From Cellvibrio sp. UBA7671 (GTDB lineage Bacteria > Pseudomonadota > Gammaproteobacteria > Pseudomonadales > Cellvibrionaceae): a DNA stretch of 64,000 nt. The notes below the pieces were generated by a model. The model had not been told where the DNA came from. It did not search any database and was given only the letters and a program-made list of their open reading frames with translations. The translations under genes were made by a program, and so were the position numbers. Shown one piece after another: positions 1-8,441 of this stretch; position 1 is the stretch's first letter; every line of letters begins with the position of its first letter. Location: contig DLHJ01000005.1 in assembly GCA_002483145.1 (NCBI GenBank), positions 226,312-290,311 on the forward strand, in the 5' to 3' direction.

Positions 1-260
1 ATACCAGGAATACGGCCAATCGATTCAGCGACGTTCAAATCGGGGAATTTACCGATATCTTCCGCAAAAACGGATTCAACCAAACTGGTAGAGGCGCGTT
101 TGGCATTGGTTGCGCTTTGCAAACTCGCCTTATAACCCGTGACAACTATCTCTTCGACTTCTTCTTTCTGAGCGGGTTGTTGCGCATGGGCAACACTGGA
201 TGCAATCGCCAAACTGAGCAGGCTTAGGGCAAATAATGGACGTGTGTGTGTCGTTCTCAT
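1..260 (-). CDS. TonB-dependent receptor, N-terminal part (cut by window edge)
   Basis: Only the first 86 codons are inside the window; the gene runs off the left edge. The start codon is the ATG at 258-260. The product begins with a Sec signal peptide (positively charged MRTTHTR, then a hydrophobic stretch ending SSVAHA) and continues with a TonB-box-like segment (EEIVVTG, about residues 36-42) and the start of a plug domain (FAEDIGKFPDLNVAESIGRIPG). These are hallmarks of outer-membrane TonB-dependent receptors; the plug wording resembles the large carbohydrate-type receptors of Cellvibrio and Xanthomonas relatives. The substrate cannot be inferred from this fragment. A strong sigma70-like promoter lies at 322-350. 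Confidence is high for the family and low for the substrate. Confidence 0.9.
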   Translation of the reverse strand, partial: MRTTHTRPLFALSLLSLAIASSVAHAQQPAQKEEVEEIVVTGYKASLQSATNAKRASTSLVESVFAEDIGKFPDLNVAESIGRIPG

Positions 261-321
261 AATCGATTCCCATAGGTTTATTGTTAGATGTCTACTTGTA
301 TACATGTGCACAAACGGAGCG

Positions 322-350
322 ATGCTAGTACTTGTACACTAGTGTGTCAA
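322..350 (-). promoter_or_regulatory. sigma70-like promoter of the TonB receptor gene with embedded operator-like motif
   Basis: On the minus strand a perfect -35 box TTGACA (345-350) is separated by exactly 17 bp from a -10-like TAGCAT (322-327), about 60 bp upstream of the receptor start. The plus-strand 20-mer CTTGTACACTAGTGTGTCAA (331-350) overlaps the -35 box and spacer and matches a second site at 6509-6528 at 17 of 20 positions. This suggests an operator for a shared regulator. The regulator identity is not shown by sequence. Confidence 0.6.
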
Positions 351-519
351 TATTCACAAAAAACTGGACTAGCGACGGGATCAACGGCGGGTAATGCGGT
401 AACGAAAAAGATCACTAATGGATCTCAGCGCGTATAAGGATTACACCCAAGATCAGGACATTGGATGGGCAAGGGAGTAGAATGCCGCCCCATGAATAGC
501 TGCTGATTTGTGATACCCC

Positions 520-3500
520 ATGATTCCACGCATAGACCAAACCTCCTCTGTCCAAGCCCTGTACCTGAACTTTATCAACGCCTTGCGCGAACAGGGTTTT
601 AGCGGTGATCTGAACCCGGACTACGCCAACCGCACGGTATTGGCGACGGATAACTCCATTTACCAAGTGCTGCCGCAAGGTGTGCTCTACCCGCGCGACA
701 CTGCTGATCTGGTAAAAATTGCGCGCCTTAGCCAAGAGCCCAAATTCCAATCGGTTGTGCTCAGCCCGCGCGGTGGCGGTACGGGCACCAACGGCCAATC
801 GCTCACCGATGGTTTGGTGGTAGACACATCCAAGTACATGAACCAGATTTTGGAGATCAACGTCGAAGAGCGTTGGGTGCGCGTGCAATGTGGCGTGGTC
901 AAAGACCAACTCAATGCCGCGATCAAACCGCACGGATTATTTTTTGCGCCGGAACTCTCTACCAGTAACCGCGCCACCATCGGCGGCATGATCAATACCG
1001 ATGCCTCTGGCCAAGGCTCATGCCGCTATGGCAAAACCCGCGATCACATATTGGAATTAAAAACTGTACTGCTTGATGGCACCGAGTGGACCTCTGCGCC
1101 GATCGATGAAAGCGAACTGGAAAATTTATGGAAGCGCGATGACCGCGTCGGCGAAGTGCATCGCGTCATCGATGCTATCCAACGCGAGCATCACGCGCTG
1201 ATCGACGCAAAGTTTCCCAAATTAAACCGCTGCCTCACCGGTTATGATTTGGCGCATATTCGCGATGAACAAGGTCGCTTTAACCTCAACAATATTTTGT
1301 GTGGCAGTGAAGGTACGCTCGGTTTTATCACCGAAGCTAAAATTAATTTATTGCCTATCCCCAAATTCAGCGCGCTGATTAACGTCAACTATCGCGATTT
1401 CAACGTCGCCCTGCGCGATGCAACGCAACTGATGACGGCCGAGCCGACCTCCATTGAAACCGTCGATTCAAAAGTATTGAATCTGGCGATGAACGATATC
1501 GTATGGCATAGCGTGGCGGAGTTTTTTCCTGCACCGGAAAGCGGTGAAAAAATCCAGGGCATTAATCTGGTTGAATACACGGCAAATTCTGAAGATGAAT
1601 TAAAAGCGGATGTAAAAAAACTGACTGACTTGCTCGACAGCGCAGCGCAGGATTCCAACACCGGTCGCATCAGCTATTCCATTGCTTGGGGCAACGACGC
1701 CGTCAATAAAATTTGGGGTATGCGCAAGAAAGCCGTAGGCTTGCTCGGCAACGTGGAGGGCGAAATTCGCCCGGTTCCCTTTGTCGAAGACACTGCAGTT
1801 CCGCCAGAAAATCTTGCCGATTTTATTTTTGAATTCCGCGCAGTGCTCGACGAGTACAAGTTGACTTACGGTATGTTCGGCCATGTCGACGCAGGGGTGT
1901 TGCATGTGCGCCCCGCGCTGGACATGAAAGATCCTGCGCAAGAAAAAATGGTGCGCATCATCACCGACCGCGTTGTCGCACTCACACAGAAATACAATGG
2001 CCTTTTGTGGGGTGAACACGGTAAAGGGGTTCGCTCTGAATATGCACCGGCTTTTTTTGGTGAGCTGTATCCGCAGATCCAACGCATTAAAGCGGCGTTT
2101 GATCCGCGCAACCAATTAAACCCAGGCAAAATCGCAACGCCCGCTGCCGATATCAAATTATTAAAAATCGATGAAGTGGCTACGCGTGGCCAGCAAGATA
2201 GAAAAATTCCTGTGCAGGTTTGGGAAGGTTATAGCGAAGGCATGCACTGCAATGGCAACGGTCTCTGTTACAACTGGAATCCTAACGATGCCATGTGCCC
2301 CAGCTGGAAAGGCACGCGCGAGCGTAAACACTCGCCTAAAGGCCGTGCATCATTAATGCGCGAATGGCTCAAACAAATGAGCGAACGCGGTGTTAATGCG
2401 ATTGACGAAAGCAAAAAATTAAAACGTGCGAGCTTCTTGTTCAATTTACCTGGCCGCCTCATCAACACCCTGGGCAAACGCAACGGCGAATATGATTTCT
2501 CCCATGAAGTGCATGAATCCATGGTTGGCTGCCTCGCGTGTAAATCCTGCGTGGGTCAATGCCCGATTAAAGTCGATGTGCCTGAATTCCGCGCGAAATT
2601 TTTAGAACTGTATTACAGCCGCTATCTGCGTCCACTCAAGGATTATTTTATCGGCGGCTTGGAATTTATGATTCCAACACTCGCTAAAATGCCGTGGGCC
2701 TACAACCTGATGATGAAGCCGCAGTTTATGCAGAAATTTATGGCGCGCTTTATCGGCATGGTTGATAGCCCACTGCTCACCGGCATAAGTCTGCACAAAG
2801 CGGCTGAAAAACTCGGCGTCAATTATGCGACTCTGGAAAATATTGCGCAGCTAACACCCGCCGAAAAAACCAAGGCTGTGATTTTGGTGCAAGATGCCTT
2901 CACCAGTTATTTCGAAACACCGCTGGTAATCGACACCCTCAAACTGCTGCAAAAACTCGGCTTTGTACCAATGCTCGCCCCGTTCAAACCCAATGGCAAA
3001 CCGCTGCAGGTTCACGGCTTTCTCAAAGCCTTTGCCAAAGCAGCTGATACCAACGCAACCCAGCTGAATGGCCTTGCCTCATCCGGCATTCCGTTAATGG
3101 GTATTGAACCAGCAATGACACTCGCCTATCGCGCAGAATACAAAAAAGTGCTGGGCGATAACGCACCAAAAGTACAATTAATTCAGGAGTGGCTCGCGCA
3201 ACAGAGCGAGCAACTTGCGGGCAAGACGCGCGAGTTCAAAGCAGCGGAATTTTCACTGCTCGCGCATTGCACCGAAAAAACTAACGCAGTGAGTTCGGTC
3301 AAAGATTGGCAAACTGTTTTTGCTAAACTCGGCCAACAACTAAAAGTGATCGAAACCGGCTGTTGCGGTATGGCCGGAACCTACGGCCATGAGAGCAGCA
3401 ATGTAGAAACCTCTAAAAAAATCTACTCGCTCTCCTGGTCACAAGTTGTTAACAATCCAACTAATGCAGGCAAGTTAACGGCCACCGGCTATTCCTGCCG

Positions 3501-3573
3501 CAGCCAGACTAAACGGATCGACAATGTAAAACTGCCGCACCCGGTACAAATTTTATTGCAACAATTGATTTAA
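520..3573 (+). CDS. ydiJ: YdiJ-like FAD-linked oxidase / Fe-S protein (D-2-hydroxy acid dehydrogenase)
   Basis: This 1,017-residue protein has the length and layout of E. coli YdiJ (1,018 aa). An FAD-binding PCMH-type domain (about residues 45-275, with the glycine-rich RGGGTGTNGQSL near residue 84) is followed by a FAD-oxidase C-terminal domain (to about 550). Cysteine-rich segments follow (HCNGNGLCYNW near 576; GCLACKSCVGQCP near 670, a ferredoxin-like 4Fe-4S motif), then a GlpC/HdrD-type C-terminal region with CCGMAGTYG near 948. The family oxidises D-2-hydroxy acids; YdiJ itself has been linked to D-2-hydroxyglutarate. The exact substrate here is inferred from the family only. It is followed after 37 bp by the DUF349 gene on the same strand. 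The ATG start lacks a strong Shine-Dalgarno sequence. Confidence 0.85.
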   Translation: MIPRIDQTSSVQALYLNFINALREQGFSGDLNPDYANRTVLATDNSIYQVLPQGVLYPRDTADLVKIARLSQEPKFQSVVLSPRGGGTGTNGQSLTDGLVVDTSKYMNQILEINVEERWVRVQCGVVKDQLNAAIKPHGLFFAPELSTSNRATIGGMINTDASGQGSCRYGKTRDHILELKTVLLDGTEWTSAPIDESELENLWKRDDRVGEVHRVIDAIQREHHALIDAKFPKLNRCLTGYDLAHIRDEQGRFNLNNILCGSEGTLGFITEAKINLLPIPKFSALINVNYRDFNVALRDATQLMTAEPTSIETVDSKVLNLAMNDIVWHSVAEFFPAPESGEKIQGINLVEYTANSEDELKADVKKLTDLLDSAAQDSNTGRISYSIAWGNDAVNKIWGMRKKAVGLLGNVEGEIRPVPFVEDTAVPPENLADFIFEFRAVLDEYKLTYGMFGHVDAGVLHVRPALDMKDPAQEKMVRIITDRVVALTQKYNGLLWGEHGKGVRSEYAPAFFGELYPQIQRIKAAFDPRNQLNPGKIATPAADIKLLKIDEVATRGQQDRKIPVQVWEGYSEGMHCNGNGLCYNWNPNDAMCPSWKGTRERKHSPKGRASLMREWLKQMSERGVNAIDESKKLKRASFLFNLPGRLINTLGKRNGEYDFSHEVHESMVGCLACKSCVGQCPIKVDVPEFRAKFLELYYSRYLRPLKDYFIGGLEFMIPTLAKMPWAYNLMMKPQFMQKFMARFIGMVDSPLLTGISLHKAAEKLGVNYATLENIAQLTPAEKTKAVILVQDAFTSYFETPLVIDTLKLLQKLGFVPMLAPFKPNGKPLQVHGFLKAFAKAADTNATQLNGLASSGIPLMGIEPAMTLAYRAEYKKVLGDNAPKVQLIQEWLAQQSEQLAGKTREFKAAEFSLLAHCTEKTNAVSSVKDWQTVFAKLGQQLKVIETGCCGMAGTYGHESSNVETSKKIYSLSWSQVVNNPTNAGKLTATGYSCRSQTKRIDNVKLPHPVQILLQQLI

Positions 3574-3610
3574 CAAACCCACTACCCTCACTGACTGACG
3601 AGCCACGACT

Positions 3611-6178
3611 ATGAAACTTTTACGCAAATTGTTTGGTGCCAAACCTAAAGTTGAACCCACCAAAGTAGTACCCATACCGGTCGCTGAAATAAAGCCGCCA
3701 AAACCGGTTATTACGCTGGATATCGTTGAACAAACCAACGATGAGGGCGAGCTGTTAAAACTCGCCAGCGATGGTGCGACCAGCCAATTGCGACAGGCTG
3801 CTGCGGAAAAGATTCACAGCCGTGAAATTCTGGAACAACTTGCTAAAGCAGTGAAAACCAAAGACAAAAACGTATTCAAAATTGTCAAAACGAAGTTGGA
3901 TTTGTTCAAGGCAGAAGATGCAAAACTGGCAGAGCTGGAAGCCAGTGCCTTGCGTATTTGCGAAAAATTGGAGCGCCACTCCCATTTTGAAGCAGATTCA
4001 CTCTTCAAAGCAAAACTGACCGTGTTACAAAACGAATGGGATGCGCTGGGACAAGTATCCATTATGGCTCAGTCACGCTACCAAAGTGCTCTCGCCGCCT
4101 GCGAAGCTAAAATCAACGCGCGCGCACAAGCCATCGCCGATGAAGAAGAAAAACTCTCGCTTGACCAACAGGCATTGCAGTTGGCTGAAGAAGCCTATGC
4201 AAGCCTCAAACAACTCGCTGGCGAGGTGTACCGCGCAAGCCATGTCGATGAACTGGTCAATGCAAACTACGAATTAAAAATTCAGGAGCTAGCAAATGCA
4301 GTGCGTTTGGCGGCGAATCGCCAGTTGCCGCTGGATAAGCTCACCAAAGAATTCGAACACCGTAAACAACAAACCTTGAATTTAATCGACCAAATCAAAA
4401 CCTCCGGCACCGTCAAACAATTAGCAGAAAAACTTGATCAAGTTGAAGATTCAGATGCGGTTAAAAACGCACAGCAAAAACTGCAACAACTCATTAAGTC
4501 CGCAAAAGAATTCGGCGATGAGCTGCCGGAAACCCTAAGTGAGGCCAAAGCAAAACTGGATGCAATCTGGGCCCAGCGCCACCAGACCGAGCAGGCAGCT
4601 AAAAATGCTCTGCGCGATTTCAGTGAACTCGCACGCAAAGGCCTGTGGGCAGCAGAGCAAGGTTTTGTGCGCAAAGCCCGCGCTATCCAAAAAGAATTGC
4701 AGGAAAAACGTGCGCAATTGAGCGAAATTCCTAAAGGTATACAAGCCAAACTCGATGACTTTGAAGCACAGCTAGCGAAGCTTGGTGATTGGCATGAGTT
4801 TGCAGTGACTCCAAAAAAAGAAGCATTGATTAGCCAGATGCAAGCGCTTGCGACCAGTAACATCAACCCTGAAAACCTCGCCACCAAAATCCACGAACTG
4901 CAAGACAGCTGGAAAGAAGTGAGCAAAGGCGTTCAACAACAAGACGATGAACTCTGGCAACAATTCCAACAAGCTTCCGCTGTGGCCTACGCCCCTTGTA
5001 AAGAATTTTTTGAAGCGCAGGCAGCAGAGCGCGAAAACAACCTCAACAAGCGCCGCGAATTAGTCAGTCAATTGCAACAATATCTGCAAGGTTACGATTT
5101 TGCTAATGCCGTATGGAAAGATGTTGAGCAAACCTTAAAAACCGCGCGTGCCGAATGGCAAACCTACTGGCCAGTGCCACGTAAAGCGGGCAATGAACTG
5201 CAAAAACAATTTGAAAATCTGATGGAGCAGTTATTTGGCAAAATCACCAGTGAATATGAGAGCAACAAAACGGCCAAGCAAAGCTTGATCGAACAAGCGC
5301 AAGCTTTGGTCAGTGCGGTTGATACGCGCGCAGCCACTGAAACCATCAAGCAATTGCAAGCGCAGTGGAAATTGATAGGCAAAAGCTGGCACAAAGAAGA
5401 CCAACAACTCTGGCAAGAATTCCGCAAACACTGCGATGCGGTATTTGCCTTGCGCAATCAGGCATTTGAAGCGGCAAAAGAACAGCGTCAGGCGATTACA
5501 GCACAAGCCGAGCGATTGATCGAACAGCTTAATCAATTCGCCGCTCAATCACTTGAACAACTCAACGCGGCAAAGGCAGAAATCGAATCACTAAAAACAG
5601 AATTTTCCGCACTGGACTTACCCAAAGAAGCGAGCAAGGCATTGCAGAATAAGTTCAATGCCAGCATTGCCGCTATCGCTAACAAACGCGACAGTGCGCG
5701 GAGTCAGGCAGAAGAGCAGAGCTGGACAGATTTGTTTAATGCACTCAATGCGCTGCGCGAATACGAATTGGCAGTCATCGCGCAGACAGCCAGTGAAACC
5801 CTGGCTACTCAAAAAAACAATCTGGAAACACTTATTGCCAATACACCGCGCTGGCCTACCGGCACATTGAGCTTGGTGCAACAGCGCTTGGCTAAAGCTG
5901 ATGCTATCACCAGTGCCAATCAAGCTGCCAACACCGAGCTGTTGCACACACTGGCGATTCGCGCCGAAATTTTGGCGGGGAAAGAAAGCCCGGCAGAGGA
6001 CAAACAAGCGCGTATGGCCTATCAAGTCAAACAGATGCAACAGGCCTTTGGGCAACGCGATAGCAGTTTTGAATCATTAGTCTTGGAATGGGTTGCATTG
6101 GGCGGAGTTGCGACACAAGCCTACACATCATTATTGACACGTTTTAATAGCAGCCGAGCGCAGGGAATAAAAAGCTAA
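3611..6178 (+). CDS. DUF349 domain-containing protein
   Basis: An 855-residue, Lys/Glu/Gln-rich, almost entirely helical protein. It contains repeated modules of the DUF349 type: segments of about 70-80 residues with W...W spacing such as LQDSWKEVSKGVQQQDDELWQQF and LQAQWKLIGKSWHKEDQQLWQEF. There is no signal peptide or membrane segment, so it should be cytosolic; a helical or coiled-coil scaffold is likely. DUF349 proteins are widespread in gammaproteobacteria, and I know of no established biochemical role for this one. It lies 37 bp downstream of the ydiJ gene and is closed by a rho-independent terminator at 6205-6240, so the two probably share a transcript. Confidence 0.75.
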   Translation: MKLLRKLFGAKPKVEPTKVVPIPVAEIKPPKPVITLDIVEQTNDEGELLKLASDGATSQLRQAAAEKIHSREILEQLAKAVKTKDKNVFKIVKTKLDLFKAEDAKLAELEASALRICEKLERHSHFEADSLFKAKLTVLQNEWDALGQVSIMAQSRYQSALAACEAKINARAQAIADEEEKLSLDQQALQLAEEAYASLKQLAGEVYRASHVDELVNANYELKIQELANAVRLAANRQLPLDKLTKEFEHRKQQTLNLIDQIKTSGTVKQLAEKLDQVEDSDAVKNAQQKLQQLIKSAKEFGDELPETLSEAKAKLDAIWAQRHQTEQAAKNALRDFSELARKGLWAAEQGFVRKARAIQKELQEKRAQLSEIPKGIQAKLDDFEAQLAKLGDWHEFAVTPKKEALISQMQALATSNINPENLATKIHELQDSWKEVSKGVQQQDDELWQQFQQASAVAYAPCKEFFEAQAAERENNLNKRRELVSQLQQYLQGYDFANAVWKDVEQTLKTARAEWQTYWPVPRKAGNELQKQFENLMEQLFGKITSEYESNKTAKQSLIEQAQALVSAVDTRAATETIKQLQAQWKLIGKSWHKEDQQLWQEFRKHCDAVFALRNQAFEAAKEQRQAITAQAERLIEQLNQFAAQSLEQLNAAKAEIESLKTEFSALDLPKEASKALQNKFNASIAAIANKRDSARSQAEEQSWTDLFNALNALREYELAVIAQTASETLATQKNNLETLIANTPRWPTGTLSLVQQRLAKADAITSANQAANTELLHTLAIRAEILAGKESPAEDKQARMAYQVKQMQQAFGQRDSSFESLVLEWVALGGVATQAYTSLLTRFNSSRAQGIKS

Positions 6179-6204
6179 ACACACATCAAGAATAGCCATT
6201 ATAC

Positions 6205-6240
6205 AAAGCGAGCCGGGATAACACCCTGCTCGCTTTTTTA
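6205..6240 (+). terminator. rho-independent terminator after the DUF349 gene
   Basis: The stem GCGAGC (6208-6213) pairs with GCTCGC (6228-6233), extended inward by GGG/CCC, and is followed by a run of T residues (6234-6239). It sits 27 bp after the stop codon of the DUF349 gene. Confidence 0.8.
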
Positions 6241-6276
6241 TTGCCAACTGAAATAATTCATACAAATAACTGACAA

Positions 6277-6308
6277 TAAAAAAGCAGCCGCTGGTATCCA
6301 GTGGCTGC
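6277..6308 (-). terminator. leftward rho-independent terminator (distal)
   Basis: GCAGCCGCTGG (6284-6294) and CCAGTGGCTGC (6298-6308) form an 11-bp stem with one G-T wobble and a 3-nt loop. Six A residues at 6278-6283 give a U-tract on the minus strand. No coding region transcribed leftward reaches it, so it probably ends a small non-coding RNA. Confidence 0.7.
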
Positions 6309-6409
6309 TGTAAGGGAGAGGTCAAACAACTATACAAAGGAGAACTTTACAAAGAACTACTCTGAATAACAGCTCGATGTAAAGGCGTTCGCAATACCAA
6401 CGATAAGCT

Positions 6410-6438
6410 TAAAAAAACTGGCGGAAAAAATCCGCCAG
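6410..6438 (-). terminator. leftward rho-independent terminator (proximal)
   Basis: CTGGCGGA (6418-6425) and TCCGCCAG (6431-6438) form a perfect 8-bp stem. Seven A residues (6411-6417) give a U-tract on the minus strand. It lies about 60 bp downstream of the leftward promoter at 6500-6528 and no protein gene lies between them. Confidence 0.75.
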
Positions 6439-6493
6439 AAGAAGGTCAAACACAACCCCTGTCCACTACCCTGTCGAAAGTGCAGTGGACATT
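6410..6493 (-). ncRNA. candidate small RNA ending at the proximal terminator
   Basis: A leftward promoter (6500-6528) predicts transcription starting near 6493, and a strong terminator ends at about 6410. The predicted RNA is therefore about 84 nt. Its 5' part can pair GTCCACT with AGTGGAC, and the sequence TGTTTGACCT (minus strand, 6452-6443) lies just before the terminator stem. The same ten bases recur (6328-6319) just before the distal terminator, suggesting a second, related RNA or a longer read-through form. No known sRNA family is recognised. The call rests on promoter-terminator architecture only. Confidence 0.5.
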
Positions 6494-6499
6494 GACTGA

Positions 6500-6528
6500 A
6501 TCCTACCCCTTGCATACTAGTGGGTCAA
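6500..6528 (-). promoter_or_regulatory. leftward sigma70-like promoter sharing a 20-bp motif with the TonB receptor promoter
   Basis: On the minus strand TTGACC (6523-6528) is spaced 17 bp from TAGGAT (6500-6505). The plus-strand 20-mer CTTGCATACTAGTGGGTCAA (6509-6528) occupies the same place relative to the -35 box as the motif in the receptor promoter at 331-350. The GntR-family gene begins about 225 bp to the right, so it is a candidate for the regulator. Confidence 0.55.
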
Positions 6529-6752
6529 GCTTTTTGTCAAAATGACTTTATGATACCAAAAACCCATTCCATCAATGGATTTTTTTTCACCAATAACTAA
6601 TCCTGCCCTACAATTGGCACAAAAATCCTTTTGCCGGACACAGAAGGCGCGCGTAAACTGATATGGCATAGCGGCGCATAACAAGGCACAATCCATCTTT
6701 ACGCCCGCACTTGCCGCTTACAGTGGGGTGAATTTTCCAGAGGAGATAGAGA

Positions 6753-7472
6753 GTGGCGAAACAGCCTTTGATTAGTATGCGCCCGGAAGCAAGAGGACTG
6801 TCATATGACCGCCCAGCGGCCAGCCAGATATTTGGTTTTATTCGCGATGCCATTATTAGTATGGAACTCTTACCCGGCCAAATGATTTCAGAAACAGCAC
6901 TGGCACAGCAATTTGGCGTCAGCCGTACACCGGTGCGCGAGGCGCTGATTCAATTATCCAATATTGGTTTTGTCGAAGTTCTGCCCCAGCGCGGGACTTA
7001 TGTGTCCAAATTCAGTTTGGAGAAAATACTGGAAGCACGTTTTATCCGCGAAGCATTGGAAGTTGCGGTGGTCACCCAGCTCGCCACTAATTCAGATGAA
7101 GCTATTCGCCTGGAGGCCGTCGAGGCCTGTGAAAAAATTATTGCCGACCAAAAAGCAGCAGCAGCTGAAGATGATGCACTTACCTTTCAAAATCTTGATG
7201 ACCACTTTCACCAAACTCTGGCCAGTTTTACCCAATACCCGCGCGTTGCTTCATTCATTGAAGCAGAAAAAGCCCACATGGACCGCGTGCGCAACTTGAG
7301 CTTACATGTCAGTGGCCAATACAAGCGTGTACTTAACCAACATGCAGCGATTATTAAGGCAATTAAAGCGGGCTCTGCAGATAAATCAGCAGCGGCTATG
7401 AGTGTGCACCTAAAAGATGTTTACAATATTTTGGAAGTGATCCCGCAGGAACATCCAGAATATTTTGTTTAG
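6753..7472 (+). CDS. GntR-family transcriptional regulator with FCD domain
   Basis: A 239-residue protein with an N-terminal GntR winged helix-turn-helix (about residues 25-90; SETALAQQFGVSRTPVREAL is the classic recognition segment). It is followed by an all-helical FCD ligand-binding domain (about 95-225) with the usual metal-ligand residues (D and H in LDDHFHQTL, later H in NQHAAIIKAI and SVHLKDV). The length is typical. FCD-type GntR proteins usually repress catabolic or transport genes for acids and sugar acids and are released by a small ligand. The start is GTG at 6753, set by AGAGGAGA at 6739-6746. The ligand is unknown. A motif shared by a nearby leftward promoter and the TonB receptor promoter is a candidate operator. 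Confidence 0.88.
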   Translation: MAKQPLISMRPEARGLSYDRPAASQIFGFIRDAIISMELLPGQMISETALAQQFGVSRTPVREALIQLSNIGFVEVLPQRGTYVSKFSLEKILEARFIREALEVAVVTQLATNSDEAIRLEAVEACEKIIADQKAAAAEDDALTFQNLDDHFHQTLASFTQYPRVASFIEAEKAHMDRVRNLSLHVSGQYKRVLNQHAAIIKAIKAGSADKSAAAMSVHLKDVYNILEVIPQEHPEYFV

Positions 7473-7500
7473 CTAAAAAACCCTCATCGATAAAAGAACC

Positions 7501-7529
7501 GAGCCGTCTTACCCGGGCGGCTCTGTTTA
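7501..7529 (+). terminator. possible terminator after the GntR gene
   Basis: GAGCCGTC (7501-7508) can pair with GGCGGCTC (7517-7524), followed by TGTTT. The T-run is interrupted, so this is only a moderately convincing terminator. Confidence 0.4.
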
Positions 7530-7665
7530 GCAAGCCTTCTAAGCAATTGAATTTAAAGACGCATTTTTCAAAACACTGGCTATACTCCAAAGCATGCTGC
7601 CGACAACCATTACGCAAACATGCCTCATAACCAATTCCCAACACCACATCTACTGGAGCTGACTC

Positions 7666-8382
7666 GTGCTCCGGCCTGAACGCAGTTACTTCCGCACAAA
7701 CATGCCAGGGAAAGTCAAAGTGTGCTTACGCACAGCTGTTTTGCGAAAATCTGTGTTAATGGTATTTCTGTTTTCGTTCTTTGTATCGGCTGATATAGAT
7801 CCGCATAAAATGCAACAAGTTATGCAGACACGCTACGGTAACGATGGCCTTGTGTTACTGGAATCATGGAGGCGCATGTTGAATAGCGCCAACAATGCAA
7901 CTCCTGAAACAAAAATCATCGAGGTAAATCAGTTTTTTAATCGTAATGTTCGTTACACAGAGGACATTATGTTGTGGAAAAAAAGCGATTACTGGGCGAC
8001 TCCCCTGGAAGTGATGGGTGCACGCGCAGGTGATTGCGAAGACTACACCATCGCAAAATATCTCAGCTTGTTACAGTTAGGCGTTGCCAATGAGCAGTTG
8101 CGCCTGATCTACGTTAAAGCACAAATTGGCGGCCCGCAGAGTAAAATATTCCAAGCCCATATGGTGCTGGGATATTACCCTACACCCAATGCGATCCCAC
8201 TGATTCTCGACAGTTTGCTCGACACCATTGAACCCGCCAACAAACGCCCGGATTTGCGCCCGGTATTTAGTTTCAACAGCGAAGGTCTATGGGTAGGCAA
8301 CCAATCAACAACAGCTGACCCCACCGCGCGTTTATCGCGCTGGCGCGACCTGTTGGCACGTGTGAATGAAGAGGGATTTTAA
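7666..8382 (+). CDS. lapG: LapG-like periplasmic cysteine protease (transglutaminase-like, BTLCP family)
   Basis: A 238-residue protein with an N-terminal hydrophobic export segment (about residues 28-42, after a basic stretch). It has a bacterial transglutaminase-like cysteine peptidase domain with the expected triad: Cys124 in AGDCEDY, His165 in QAHMV and Asp182 in LILDS. In Pseudomonas fluorescens LapG cuts the giant adhesin LapA at a di-alanine site and releases it from the surface unless LapD sequesters the protease. Here the LapD homologue follows directly, and a LapA-like adhesin with a TAAG site is encoded 2.5 kb away, so this assignment is strong. The GTG start has GGAG 8 bp upstream (about 7653-7656). 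Confidence 0.9.
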   Translation: MLRPERSYFRTNMPGKVKVCLRTAVLRKSVLMVFLFSFFVSADIDPHKMQQVMQTRYGNDGLVLLESWRRMLNSANNATPETKIIEVNQFFNRNVRYTEDIMLWKKSDYWATPLEVMGARAGDCEDYTIAKYLSLLQLGVANEQLRLIYVKAQIGGPQSKIFQAHMVLGYYPTPNAIPLILDSLLDTIEPANKRPDLRPVFSFNSEGLWVGNQSTTADPTARLSRWRDLLARVNEEGF

Positions 8383-8441
8383 TAATGGATACCAAATGTT
8401 TTCTAACAACACCAAAACAATGAATGCGAAAGGCCATAACA

